A stretch of 16,065 nt of DNA from Bacillota bacterium (GCA_012512605.1 JAAZDX010000119.1:1-16065), one strand, 5' to 3'; positions 7,317-15,453 are shown, counted from the first letter of the stretch. Numbers and translations: made by a program. Notes: generated by a model from the letters alone, not told the origin.

Positions 7317-7345
7317 TTGCAAAAGTATTTTGTTTTTCATCTTAT
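7317..7345 (+). promoter_or_regulatory. Weak promoter candidate for tepA
   Basis: TTGCAA (7317-7322) and TCTTAT (7340-7345) are 17 bases apart, each matching consensus in four of six positions. A transcript from here would have a leader of about 148 bases before tepA. Other arrangements are possible. Confidence 0.22.
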
Positions 7346-7361
7346 GCGAGAGGCCCGGTTA

Positions 7362-7402
7362 ATGTCCCTTTTACGTGAGGGGACCGCGGATGTCCCTTGC
7401 GG
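7362..7402 (+). repeat. Short direct repeats with competing hairpins in the tepA leader
   Basis: ATGTCCCTT occurs at 7362-7370 and 7390-7398. Between them GGGAC (7380-7384) can pair with GTCCC of either copy (7364-7368 or 7392-7396), and CCGC (7384-7387) can pair with GCGG (7399-7402). The stems are only 4-5 base pairs, so this may be chance. Confidence 0.3.
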
Positions 7403-7499
7403 ACCTCGAAGCGTGGCGTGGTAAAAAGCAGTATTAATTTCCTGCTGAAAGTAAATAATAGGGGGAGACAAACGGGAGGCGAATTACAGGGGGGATATT

Positions 7500-8312
7500 T
7501 TGAAGTACAAGATCCGAGCAAGATGGGACCGGGATTTTGGGGCTTTACGCCCTTTGTACCCAAGTAACGAAGCCAACCCGCCGTCGGAAGAAACCGACCA
7601 GGAAGGGGAAGAACGGAAGCCGCAGGCACCCCGCCGACAGCGGCTGGCGTTGCAGAGTCTGAAACAATTAGGGCAAACCACACCCCCACCAGCGGCGGGT
7701 ACCGATCTCCATACCATGGTGATTATCGGCCAGATTGAAGGGCATATGGTTCTGCCGCCGAAAAACAAGACGACCAAGTATGAACACATCATTCCGCAGT
7801 TGGTGGCGATCGAACAGAACGAACGGATCAAAGGGTTACTGGTGATTCTGAACACCGTCGGCGGCGATGTGGAAGCGGGACTGGCCATCGCCGAAATGCA
7901 GGAGAGCCTCTCCAAACCGACGGTTTCTTTAGTTTTAGGTGGGGGACATTCCATCGGGGTCCCGATCGCGGTAGCGACCGATTATTCCTTTATTGCCGAA
8001 ACAGCCACCATGACGATCCATCCGATCCGGCTGACCGGAATGGTGATTGGTGTACCCCAAACCTATGAATATCTGGAAAAAATGCAGGACCGGGTCATCA
8101 AATTCGTTACCAGTCATTCGGCGATTACGGAAGAAAAGTTCCGGGAGTTAATGTTCCGCACCGGCGATCTGGTCCGGGATGTCGGTTCGGTATTGGTGGG
8201 GAAAGACGCGGTCAGTGCCGGGTTGATCAATGAGATCGGCGGGATCGCTCAATGCTTGCGCAAACTCCGGGAGTTGGTCCAGCAAAAGGAAGCCGGGGCA
8301 CAAATGAGGTGA
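7500..8312 (+). CDS. tepA: TepA, ClpP-like serine protease (translocation-enhancing protein)
   Basis: A 270-residue cytosolic ClpP/crotonase-fold peptidase of the TepA (YmfB) family; in Bacillus subtilis TepA was linked to efficient protein secretion and it has been proposed to degrade small spore or signal peptides. The catalytic core is highly typical: GQIEGHMVLPPKNKTTKYEH (77-96), LNTVGGDVEAGLAIAEM, LGGGHSIGVPIAV with nucleophile S151, and TMTIHPIRLTG with H174, then VGKDAVSAGLINEIGG near the end. Residues about 22-66 are charged and Pro-rich, probably disordered, as in relatives. No signal peptide. Start: TTG at 7500 with AGGGGGG at 7488-7494 (5-base spacing); this gives MKYKIRARWD. ylzJ follows after 4 bases and overlaps with its ribosome binding site, so the pair is coupled and ends at the terminator at 8543-8570. 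Confidence 0.93.
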   Translation: MKYKIRARWDRDFGALRPLYPSNEANPPSEETDQEGEERKPQAPRRQRLALQSLKQLGQTTPPPAAGTDLHTMVIIGQIEGHMVLPPKNKTTKYEHIIPQLVAIEQNERIKGLLVILNTVGGDVEAGLAIAEMQESLSKPTVSLVLGGGHSIGVPIAVATDYSFIAETATMTIHPIRLTGMVIGVPQTYEYLEKMQDRVIKFVTSHSAITEEKFRELMFRTGDLVRDVGSVLVGKDAVSAGLINEIGGIAQCLRKLRELVQQKEAGAQMR

Positions 8313-8316
8313 AGAA

Positions 8317-8529
8317 ATGCTTTTCTATTCGATCTACCCCTTAGCGGTGGTTCTTGAGGAGGAGGAGGGGACAAAAAAACCGGAACAATGGCGTGAGATC
8401 GAGGTGGAGGGGAAAACAGTGCTTGTTACCGTCAACAGCCGGGGCGAACAGGTGATTGCCCGCTTGCTCAGTACCGACCCCGCCGATTATCTGGATCCCC
8501 GTTGGACGCCGGGCAATGTAATTGTTTAG
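8317..8529 (+). CDS. ylzJ: YlzJ-like small protein
   Basis: A 70-residue protein of unknown function of the YlzJ-like family. It opens MLFYSIYPLAVVLE and ends with the conserved RLLSTDPADYLDPRWTPGNV, the family hallmark. No membrane helix or signal peptide. Its conserved place between tepA and spoIIIE in Bacillota suggests a function linked to one of these, but none is known. The ribosome binding site GAGGTGA (8306-8312) lies over the tepA stop codon, so translation is coupled to tepA. An intrinsic terminator follows 14 bases after its stop codon. Confidence 0.9.
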   Translation: MLFYSIYPLAVVLEEEEGTKKPEQWREIEVEGKTVLVTVNSRGEQVIARLLSTDPADYLDPRWTPGNVIV

Positions 8530-8542
8530 TTAAAAACCGCTT

Positions 8543-8570
8543 AAAACCTCTTAAAGAGAGGTTTTTTCTT
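8543..8570 (+). terminator. Intrinsic terminator after ylzJ
   Basis: AAAACCTCT (8543-8551) pairs perfectly with AGAGGTTTT (8557-8565) around a 5-base loop, followed by further Ts (TTCTT). A 9-pair stem with a T-run right behind tepA-ylzJ fits a Rho-independent terminator and separates that pair from the Na/Pi-like gene. Confidence 0.85.
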
Positions 8571-8656
8571 TAAGATCAGGTCTTGTCAAGGGGAGGAGAA
8601 TGCACGAGTGGAAACGAAGTAAATGTTAAAAAGATCCGACTTTCATAGGAGGCAAA

Positions 8657-10396
8657 ATGGCAAGCGTGATGCAACAGATAATTTTCGGCTTGGCTGGCGG
8701 TCTTGGTCTCTTTTTACTGGGCTTTTCTTTAATGGGAATCGGTTTTCAAAATATTGCGGGCGAAAAAATATACCGGTTCATGGAAAAGACCAACAATCCG
8801 CTGGTCGCGATGGGGACCGGCTTTTTAATGACGCTGACCCTTCAGGAGACGGGGGCGGCGACGGTTTTACTAATTGGGCTTTTAGGATCCCGGTTGATCC
8901 ACCTTAAACAAGGTATCTGTGTAATGCTCGGTATTAACCTGGGGGCGACCCTACTGGTCCATTTAACGTCGTTTCAGATCGGAAGCTATGCTTATCTTGC
9001 TGTTGGCCTCGGCTTTTTACTGTATGCTTTTGGGAAGAAACACCATATCCAGTATCTTGGTTTTACCGCGCTTGGTTTTGGCTTGGTTTTTATCGGTTTG
9101 AATACTTTGACGGCGGCAATGAAACCGGTGATTGAAAAGTTGCTGTTACAAGCAACTTTAACTCAGATCCCACGCTCTCCATTCCACGGTTATTTGCTCG
9201 GTTTTTTCTCCACGGCCCTGGTGCAAAACAACATCGCCACCATCGGCCTTTTGCAAGCTTTCCTCCGTCAGGTGGCGTTGACGGGACAAGAGAGCCTTTT
9301 CCTATCTTTACCTGAGGTTTTACCTATTTTACTGGGCACGAGTTTGGGGATCGGGGTAATTCCCACGGTTGCAGCGCTTAAAGGTAATATCCTAACGAAA
9401 AGAGCCGCCTGGGCCCATTGGTTGATTATAGGGACAACAACGATGGGGCTCCTTCTTTTCCGTGAGCCTTTGTCGTCGGCGGCAAGCTGGGCCACCCTTC
9501 GGCTTTGGGGTCTCGTTGCTACCGCGAAGGATCTGGTCTTTTCTTCCTTGTCGGCCGGTTCGGTACCGACCGGTGCCGGGTTGATGACGAAGGGGCTTGC
9601 GATGGCGCACACCTTATACAATCTAGTAATGGTTTTAATTTGGTTACCCCTGACCAGTCCCATCTCCCGAATCTTAACCGAGCGGGTGACCGGGTCTTGG
9701 CGGCATCAAGAGGACGGGAGCACAGAGCGGAAATACCTGAACGAAAAGTTTTATCCAACGCCGGGTTTGGCTTTGCGGGGGGCGGCCAAAGAGATCATGC
9801 GGACCGCGCAGATTGCCATCGATATGCTTTACTTTGCCCGGATTGCCTTTTTCAAAGGCCAGTCTTCCGCTATTCGGGATATCGCCAAAAAAGAGGATAT
9901 TGTCGATGAAAGGCGGCGGCAGATCACCCTCTACCTTTCTACTTTACTATCGAAGAGCATCCTAACGGCTCCCCAGTCCCGGTATTTGGCCGGTTTAATT
10001 CAAGTGATCAATGATGTGGAGCGGATCGCCGATCATGCGGAACATATTGGCGAGTATGCCAAGGCGAAGGTGGATGAGAAATTGCCTTTTTCGCAGGTGG
10101 CAATGGACGAGATCGGCCTGCTTTACGATAAAGTATTGGATATATGCAAGAAAGCCCTGATTGCCTTGGAAGAAGACGACCCTCTCCTGGCCAGGCAGGT
10201 GTTGGAGCGGGAGATGGTCAGCGATAAGTTGCAGGAAGAGATGCGCCAGAACCACATCAACCGGCTCAACCAAGGACGGTGCTGGCCTGGTTCGGGCATC
10301 ATCTATCTGGATCTGCTGGCCAGCCTAGAACGGGTGGCGGACCATGCCGCCAATATGGCCGAAGTCACGTTAGTCGGGAAGGAGGAGCTGATCTGA
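8657..10396 (+). CDS. Na/Pi-cotransporter-family membrane protein with PhoU-like C-terminal domain
   Basis: A 579-residue integral membrane protein. The first ~345 residues form two halves of the Na/Pi cotransporter (NptA/YjbB, PF02690-like) fold with about 8-9 hydrophobic segments; the C-terminal ~200 residues are PhoU-like helical repeats with the E-x-x-x-D metal motifs in NDVERIADHAEHI and LASLERVADHAANM. Bacterial members move phosphate across the membrane. Notably the QSSS signature, normally present in both halves, is replaced by Q63-E-T-G-A in the first and Q190-N-N-I-A in the second, and the GxNxGTT motifs read GINLGATLL and GTSLGIGVI. Phosphate transport is therefore doubtful. Start: ATG at 8657 with AGGAGG at 8647-8652 (4-base spacing). 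It lies between the ylzJ terminator and spoIIIE and ends 2 bases before spoIIIE, so the two are probably co-transcribed and coupled. Confidence 0.85.
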   Translation: MASVMQQIIFGLAGGLGLFLLGFSLMGIGFQNIAGEKIYRFMEKTNNPLVAMGTGFLMTLTLQETGAATVLLIGLLGSRLIHLKQGICVMLGINLGATLLVHLTSFQIGSYAYLAVGLGFLLYAFGKKHHIQYLGFTALGFGLVFIGLNTLTAAMKPVIEKLLLQATLTQIPRSPFHGYLLGFFSTALVQNNIATIGLLQAFLRQVALTGQESLFLSLPEVLPILLGTSLGIGVIPTVAALKGNILTKRAAWAHWLIIGTTTMGLLLFREPLSSAASWATLRLWGLVATAKDLVFSSLSAGSVPTGAGLMTKGLAMAHTLYNLVMVLIWLPLTSPISRILTERVTGSWRHQEDGSTERKYLNEKFYPTPGLALRGAAKEIMRTAQIAIDMLYFARIAFFKGQSSAIRDIAKKEDIVDERRRQITLYLSTLLSKSILTAPQSRYLAGLIQVINDVERIADHAEHIGEYAKAKVDEKLPFSQVAMDEIGLLYDKVLDICKKALIALEEDDPLLARQVLEREMVSDKLQEEMRQNHINRLNQGRCWPGSGIIYLDLLASLERVADHAANMAEVTLVGKEELI

Positions 10397-10398
10397 GG

Positions 10399-12576
10399 AT
10401 GGCAAAAAAACTAAAGGCGCAACCGTCCCGGGTCCGGACCGAAAACCCCTCGGAACGCAGCGACCGGCAGAAGGAGTTAAAAACGGAGATCCTAGGTGTG
10501 GTCTATTTAGGCTTAGCTGTCCTGCTTTTTCTGTCCTTACAAATGAAAGAGACGGGGAGCTTTGGCGAAGCGGTCCGTCAGGTATTATATACGGTTACCG
10601 GAAAGAAGGGTTCTTTTCTTTTACCAGTACTTTTTGCCGCCTTAGGCTGGCAATTATTGAAAAACCACCGAGAATTCTCCTTAACCTACCGTTATGTGGG
10701 AGTGATTATCGGTTGTTTCTGGGGGATTCTCCTGATTCATCTCCTTTCGGTCGGTGTGCCGACGGAGCCGCTGCCCTTCGCATACCAAGAAGGCGGTGGG
10801 GCGGTGGCCAGCGTTATTTTGTACGGATTGAACCGGATCTTCTCCGTTCTGGGCACGATAGTGGTTTTAAGCTTGTTACTGTTAATCGTGGTCATTCTCA
10901 TGCTTGACCGCCCTTTGCTTCAGTTTTTGGCCGACCTGAAAAGCCGCATTCGCCAAAAAATATTCCGGTTCTTTCGGTGCCAGAAAACACCGGAAGGGCA
11001 CCATTATGACCAGGTTTCGGCGGCCACGGAAGAAAAAGTAGCCGCTCCGCCGCGGGCGACTCGGGCGAAAACGGAGGAGCGCCGGAAGGAATCACGCCGT
11101 AGGGAGCAGCCGCCCCGGGAAGCCCCGGCATTGATGGCGGTAAAAAGCGGTCGTCAATTGGGCCCCTACCAATTACCGGCCCTTGATCTTTTGCAAATGC
11201 CGCCCCGGTCGCGGCGTAATCCTAAGCTATTGGACCAATCGGACCAACTGGAGGCGACACTGGCTTCCTTTGGTGTGCAGGCCCAGGTCACCGCGGTGCA
11301 TCAAGGCCCGGTCATTACCCGTTACGAGATTCAGCCGGCACCGGGCGTTAAAGTGAGCCGGATTGTGAACCTGGCCAACGACTTGGCTTTGGCGCTGGCG
11401 GCGCGGGGTTTAAGGATCGAAGCGCCGATTCCCGGAAAATCGGCGGTCGGGATCGAAGTGCCCAACCAGGAAGCCCGGATGGTTACCCTCCGTGAAGTCG
11501 TTGCGTCCCGCGCTTTTTGGAGTGCCGGGAAACTGGGGATCGCGATGGGGGTCGACATCACGGGCGAACCGAGTGTAACCAATTTAGATCGCATGCCCCA
11601 CCTTTTGATCGCCGGGGCGACCGGTTCCGGGAAAAGTGTCTGTTTAAACAGTATCTTGCTTTCCCTTTTGTACCGGGCTTCGCCGGTGGAGGTGAAGTTG
11701 GTTCTGATCGACCCGAAACGGGTGGAACTATCGGTTTATGATGGAATCCCCCATCTGGCTGCGCCTGTGGTGACCGAGGCGAAAAAGGCGGCCGCAGTGC
11801 TCAAAGCGATTGTTGCTGAGATGGAGGCGCGGTACAAGGCTTTTGCCGAAAAGGGGGTACGGGATATTGCCCGCTATAACCGGGCGGTGAAGGCGGATGA
11901 GCTCCCCATGCCCTACACAGTCGTCGTCATTGATGAATTAGCCGACCTCATGATGGTGGCCCCGGTTGACGTGGAGGATGCGATTTGCCGCTTAGCCCAG
12001 ATGGCGCGGGCGACTGGGATTCATTTGGTGGTGGCCACCCAAAGGCCGTCGGTTGATGTGATTACTGGTTTAATTAAGGCGAACATCCCATCGCGGATTG
12101 CCTTTGCCGTTTCTTCGCAGGTGGATTCGCGGACGATCCTGGACAGTGCTGGGGCCGAACAGCTGCTTGGCCGAGGAGACATGCTCTTTGCTCCGGTTGG
12201 CGCGTTAAAACCGATCCGGCTACAAGGTGCTTTAGTCTTGGATGAAGAGATTAAAATGGTCACTGACCATTGGCGGCGGCAGGGTACCCCCGAGTACGTG
12301 GAAGCCTTGGCCAATCCGCCCACGACGGAGGCCCGGCGCGATCTTTCAGCGGAAGAAGATGAACTGTTTTGGGATGCGGTGCAACTGGTGATCGATCAGG
12401 AGCAAGCTTCTGCTTCTTCGCTACAACGCCGCTTTCGGATTGGTTATACGCGGGCGGCCCGTCTGATCGATATCATGGAAGAGAAGGGTTTTGTTGGCCC
12501 GCACGAAGGGAGTAAACCCCGGACTGTGCTGATCAGCCGCCGCCAGCTGGAAGAGCTGAGAAAGACCGACGCCTGA
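10399..12576 (+). CDS. spoIIIE: DNA translocase SpoIIIE/FtsK
   Basis: A 725-residue membrane-anchored hexameric ATPase that pumps double-stranded DNA through the division or sporulation septum. Residues 30-170 hold about four membrane helices, followed by a charged linker (about 200-260). The motor has a Walker A GATGSGKS (406-413), a Walker B VVVIDELAD (508-516), TQRPSVDVITGLIKANIPSR and the GAEQLLGRGDML segment. Residues 654-715 are the winged-helix gamma domain (SLQRRFRIGYTRAARLID), which reads polar sequence motifs in the chromosome. The tepA-ylzJ neighbourhood favours SpoIIIE over a second FtsK, though a single enzyme may serve both division and sporulation. Start: ATG at 10399 rather than the longer frame to 10279, which lies inside the previous gene; GGAGGAG ends about 11 bases upstream. 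Only 2 bases separate it from the Na/Pi-like stop codon. Confidence 0.93.
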   Translation: MAKKLKAQPSRVRTENPSERSDRQKELKTEILGVVYLGLAVLLFLSLQMKETGSFGEAVRQVLYTVTGKKGSFLLPVLFAALGWQLLKNHREFSLTYRYVGVIIGCFWGILLIHLLSVGVPTEPLPFAYQEGGGAVASVILYGLNRIFSVLGTIVVLSLLLLIVVILMLDRPLLQFLADLKSRIRQKIFRFFRCQKTPEGHHYDQVSAATEEKVAAPPRATRAKTEERRKESRRREQPPREAPALMAVKSGRQLGPYQLPALDLLQMPPRSRRNPKLLDQSDQLEATLASFGVQAQVTAVHQGPVITRYEIQPAPGVKVSRIVNLANDLALALAARGLRIEAPIPGKSAVGIEVPNQEARMVTLREVVASRAFWSAGKLGIAMGVDITGEPSVTNLDRMPHLLIAGATGSGKSVCLNSILLSLLYRASPVEVKLVLIDPKRVELSVYDGIPHLAAPVVTEAKKAAAVLKAIVAEMEARYKAFAEKGVRDIARYNRAVKADELPMPYTVVVIDELADLMMVAPVDVEDAICRLAQMARATGIHLVVATQRPSVDVITGLIKANIPSRIAFAVSSQVDSRTILDSAGAEQLLGRGDMLFAPVGALKPIRLQGALVLDEEIKMVTDHWRRQGTPEYVEALANPPTTEARRDLSAEEDELFWDAVQLVIDQEQASASSLQRRFRIGYTRAARLIDIMEEKGFVGPHEGSKPRTVLISRRQLEELRKTDA

Positions 12577-12678
12577 GCGATTTACTTTATTTTGCAAGAG
12601 GGTTAAGACTTGTTTCCACGAATTCTTTGCAATAAGAAAACCGTATTTAAGAGGCGCTTTGCTTAGGAGGGACAATAA

Positions 12679-13536
12679 GTGAAAAAGATCGGAGCAGTGT
12701 TAAAAGCAGCGCGCGAAGAAAAAGGTTTGTCTTTGGCTGATCTACAGATGGTGACCAAGATTCGGTATCAACAGTTGGAAGCGATGGAAGCGGGCGATTT
12801 CCATAAGCTTCCCGGAGAAGTTTATGTGCGAGGTTTTATCATTAACTACGCCAAAAATGTGGGTTTGGACGCCGAACAGGTTTTGGCGCAGTATTACGCG
12901 TTGAAAAAACAGGCAACGCCGGAAGAGGTCGACTCGGGTGTGGACGCCCAAGCAGAAGGCGCTGCTTCCTTCGGGCAACCCGTAACGCGGGAAAGCCCGG
13001 TGGGGACGGATCCGGAAAAAAAGAAAGCTAATCTACTGGCCATGGCCGGTGTTGGCGTGGTCTTGGTGGTCGGGATTATGTTCGGGAAAAATTTTGCGCA
13101 AAAACCTGCTGTTCCCACGGCAGACAACCGGTCGGTGGTGGTTACGGACGAGGCCGAAGCTTCGGCCCCTGCCGCCGCGGAGTCGGTTGCCAGCACCGTC
13201 GAAAACAGCGGCCAGACGGGACAAACGGCGGGTAAACAACGGAATCCAGGTGAGTCGGAGACGGTCGATTCGATGCCGGTTTTGCCCGCCGATAAAGGAC
13301 ACTTGGTTGTTGAAGCCAGTGAGGTGGTTTGGCTTGGTCTTTACCAGTTACCGTCCCGTACCTTAATCTTTGAAGGCACCCTTTATCCCGGCGAAAGACG
13401 GGAATGGCATTTAAACGCCGATGTGACTTTACGGATCGGCAATGCGGGCGGACTCAAGGTACGCTACAAGGGACAGGATCTTGGTGAACTCGGCTCCTCC
13501 GGTCAGGTGGTCACCAAGGTGATTACGGTTGACTGA
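12679..13536 (+). CDS. rodZ: RodZ-like protein: HTH domain, membrane helix, DUF4115
   Basis: A 285-residue bitopic membrane protein. Residues 1-75 form an Xre-like helix-turn-helix of the RodZ type (IGAVLKAAREEKGLSLADL ... LEAMEAGDFHKLPGEVYVRG), which in RodZ contacts MreB rather than DNA. A linker is followed by one membrane helix (about 118-136) after the KKK stretch, then an Ala/Ser/Thr/Glu-rich region and a DUF4115 beta domain (about 213-282, LVVEASEVVWLGLYQL ... VTLRIGNAGGLKVRYKGQ) expected outside the membrane. RodZ links the MreB cytoskeleton to the lateral wall synthesis machine. Start: GTG at 12679 with AGGAGG at 12665-12670 and 8-base spacing. It follows spoIIIE after 102 bases, without a clear terminator in between, and precedes dnaG by 66 bases. 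The RodZ name rests on domain layout; no mreB is in the window. Confidence 0.85.
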   Translation: MKKIGAVLKAAREEKGLSLADLQMVTKIRYQQLEAMEAGDFHKLPGEVYVRGFIINYAKNVGLDAEQVLAQYYALKKQATPEEVDSGVDAQAEGAASFGQPVTRESPVGTDPEKKKANLLAMAGVGVVLVVGIMFGKNFAQKPAVPTADNRSVVVTDEAEASAPAAAESVASTVENSGQTGQTAGKQRNPGESETVDSMPVLPADKGHLVVEASEVVWLGLYQLPSRTLIFEGTLYPGERREWHLNADVTLRIGNAGGLKVRYKGQDLGELGSSGQVVTKVITVD

Positions 13537-13569
13537 AACGAACTTGCTGTTTTTAAAGAGGAGATTTGC

Positions 13570-13593
13570 ATGGGGGGACGAATAAGCCAATAG
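13570..13593 (+). CDS. Possible seven-codon leader reading frame before dnaG
   Basis: ATG at 13570 opens a frame reading MGGRISQ and stops with TAG at 13591-13593. It has a strong ribosome binding site (AAAGAGGAG, ending 6-7 bases upstream). Its stop codon overlaps the AGGTGA ribosome binding site of dnaG (13592-13597), so ribosomes ending here could start again on dnaG at 13603. It is too short to judge by coding signals; existence as a translated peptide is inference. Confidence 0.35.
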   Translation: MGGRISQ

Positions 13594-13602
13594 GTGAAGA
13601 AA

Positions 13603-15453
13603 ATGGATCGGTTAACAAACGAAAAGATTATTAGCGACGTAAAAGAGAATAATGATATTGTTGCGGTGATCTCCGAGTATGTTAACCTGAAACAACGTGG
13701 ACGGTCCTTCCTCGGCCTGTGTCCTTTTCATAGCGAAAAGACTCCTTCTTTCACCGTGAGCCGGGAAAAACAGCTTTTTTACTGTTTTGGCTGTGGTGCT
13801 GGGGGCGATGTACTCTCATTTATCATGCGGATTGAAAACCTGACTTTCGGCCCCGCCCTCCGTCTTTTAGCCGAGCGGGCCAATATCAAGCTACCCGAGC
13901 TCCAATTATCGCCGACGGGGCAAAAACAGAAGGAAGAACGGGAACGGCTTTACCGGCTGAACGCCTTTGCCGCCGAATTCTACCAGAAGATTCTCTGGGA
14001 GACGAAGACGGGGGAAAAAGCTGTGGCTTACCTGGAAGCCCGCGGGATTACCCGGGCGGCGGCCGAGAAGTTTGGCCTTGGATATGCGCCGCCCCAGTGG
14101 CGTGCGCTAGTTGGCCTCCTCCGGAAGAAAGGTGTTGCCCTTGATGAGGCGGAAAAGGCTGGGCTAGTCTGCGGCGGAGCAGAAGGTTTCTATGACCGCT
14201 TTCGCGACCGGTTGCTTTTTCCGATCACCGACCCCCGCGGGCAGATTATTGGTTTCGGCGGACGGCTCTTAGGGGATGGGCAACCAAAGTATCTAAACTC
14301 CCCGGAGACGCTGATCTATCGGAAAAACCGCTCCCTCTATGGACTTTCGGCGGCCCGGGAAGGGATTCGCCGGCAAGGCCGGGTGATTGTGGTTGAGGGT
14401 TATATGGATGTGATCCAAGCCCACCAACAAGGGGTCGATGAGGTGGTTGCCTCTTCCGGGACGGCTTTGACACCGGAACAAGTCCGGCTCCTGAAGCGTT
14501 ATAGCGACAAAGTCTTTATTGCTTATGATGCGGATGCGGCTGGGGAGGCGGCGACGATCCGGGGGTTGGATCTACTGGCGGCGGCGGGGGCGGAGGTCAA
14601 GGTAGTCCGTCTACCGGCCGGCGAAGATCCCGATTCCTTATTGAAGAAAGAAGGCGCGGCGGGTTTTCGGCGTTACGTGGCCGAAAGTGTTGACCTTTTT
14701 ACCTTTAAATTGGCATATATTCTAGAGAATGAAGATGTTACGACCCCGGCTGGTAAGGCCCGGGCGGCCAAAAGGGTCTTCCCCATCCTCGCTCAGGTTA
14801 AAAATGAAATCATTCGGGAAGCCTATCTCAAGCAAACCGCGGCGGCGGTGGGAATCTCTGAAACGAGCATTTATGACCAATGGCGCATATACTGGTACAA
14901 TTTAAGGAAAAATAAACAACGTTTGGATATAAAAAACAGTCAGCGGCATACTATTGATATTACCCCTGCTCACCAGCGGCAAGCAGTGGCTTTGGCGGGG
15001 GAAAAAGAACTTTTACAGCTGGAAAGACTACTTTTACGTGGCTGTTTGCAGGAGAAAGATTTTTTTGCGCGAATAAAAAGAACGTTAATAGAGTTCAAGT
15101 TTTCCGTACCGCTTTATGAAAGCTTACGGCAACAACTGATGGAATGGGATCTATCCGGCCAGTGGCCGCCACCGGCAAGCGCTTTCCCTCCGGAAACGCG
15201 CGCTTTATATGTGGAACTGCTGGCCGAAAACAAGATGAATCCCTTACCAGTTGACCTGGAAGGCTGTTTAAAGCGTCTGCGCCAGCGCCAACTGACCGAT
15301 GAGATCCGCCGGTTACAGCAAGAGGTGGCGGTGAGCCTGGATGAACAGGCGGAAGGCGCTTCTCCGTCCAGTTTACAAGCGAACTTGGCGTTATTGAACG
15401 AACTTCATAAAAAACTCCGGGAAGAGTTTCCAACCTTCTCCGGCCTAACATAA
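13603..15453 (+). CDS. dnaG: DNA primase DnaG
   Basis: A 616-residue primase that makes RNA primers at the replication fork together with the DnaB/DnaC helicase. The N-terminal zinc-binding domain has Cys40, His43, Cys61 and Cys64 (LCPFHSEKTPSF ... FYCFGCGAGGD). The RNA polymerase core includes the basic GFGGR region and a TOPRIM fold with E265 in VVEGYMD and D309/D311 in YDADAAG, residue numbers that match the catalytic acids of Escherichia coli primase. The C-terminal ~180 residues (from about 435) form the helicase-binding domain (LLQLERLLLRGCL ... ending KKLREEFPTF), less conserved as usual. Start: ATG at 13603 with AGGTGA at 13592-13597 and 5-base spacing; an in-frame GTG at 13594 lies within that ribosome binding site and is rejected. 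rpoD follows 46 bases later, the macromolecular synthesis operon order. Confidence 0.96.
   Translation: MDRLTNEKIISDVKENNDIVAVISEYVNLKQRGRSFLGLCPFHSEKTPSFTVSREKQLFYCFGCGAGGDVLSFIMRIENLTFGPALRLLAERANIKLPELQLSPTGQKQKEERERLYRLNAFAAEFYQKILWETKTGEKAVAYLEARGITRAAAEKFGLGYAPPQWRALVGLLRKKGVALDEAEKAGLVCGGAEGFYDRFRDRLLFPITDPRGQIIGFGGRLLGDGQPKYLNSPETLIYRKNRSLYGLSAAREGIRRQGRVIVVEGYMDVIQAHQQGVDEVVASSGTALTPEQVRLLKRYSDKVFIAYDADAAGEAATIRGLDLLAAAGAEVKVVRLPAGEDPDSLLKKEGAAGFRRYVAESVDLFTFKLAYILENEDVTTPAGKARAAKRVFPILAQVKNEIIREAYLKQTAAAVGISETSIYDQWRIYWYNLRKNKQRLDIKNSQRHTIDITPAHQRQAVALAGEKELLQLERLLLRGCLQEKDFFARIKRTLIEFKFSVPLYESLRQQLMEWDLSGQWPPPASAFPPETRALYVELLAENKMNPLPVDLEGCLKRLRQRQLTDEIRRLQQEVAVSLDEQAEGASPSSLQANLALLNELHKKLREEFPTFSGLT

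Larger units (their letters stand above)
7032..7499. other. Divergent intergenic region, rmlA-like / tepA
   Basis: This 468-base gap separates the minus-strand sugar cluster from the plus-strand housekeeping cluster. On the minus strand a perfect TATAAT (7091-7086) is a likely -10 for rmlA. On the plus strand it holds a 7-base dyad (7249-7277), a GCGA/ACGA-rich stretch (about 7290-7317), a weak promoter candidate (7317-7345), a pair of ATGTCCCTT direct repeats with potential hairpins (7362-7402), and three G-rich runs before the tepA TTG start. No coding region or known RNA was recognised in it. Confidence 0.5.

Noticed and set aside
7286..7320. GCGA/ACGA-rich patch as a CRISPR-like or satellite repeat
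   Set aside because: Units are only 4-6 bases, imperfect and confined to about 30 bases; no spacers.
7342..7954. Minus-strand open frames over the 5' half of tepA
   Set aside because: They lie antisense to the highly conserved TepA protein and have no family features of their own.
8600..8629. Nine-codon frame (MHEWKRSKC) with a GGGGAGGAG site before the Na/Pi-like gene
   Set aside because: The ribosome binding site is too close to the ATG and the frame ends well before the real gene start, so no coupling is likely.
12610..12638. TTGTTT and TAAGAA with 17-base spacing in the gap before rodZ
   Set aside because: The -10 matches only three of six positions; too weak to call a promoter.
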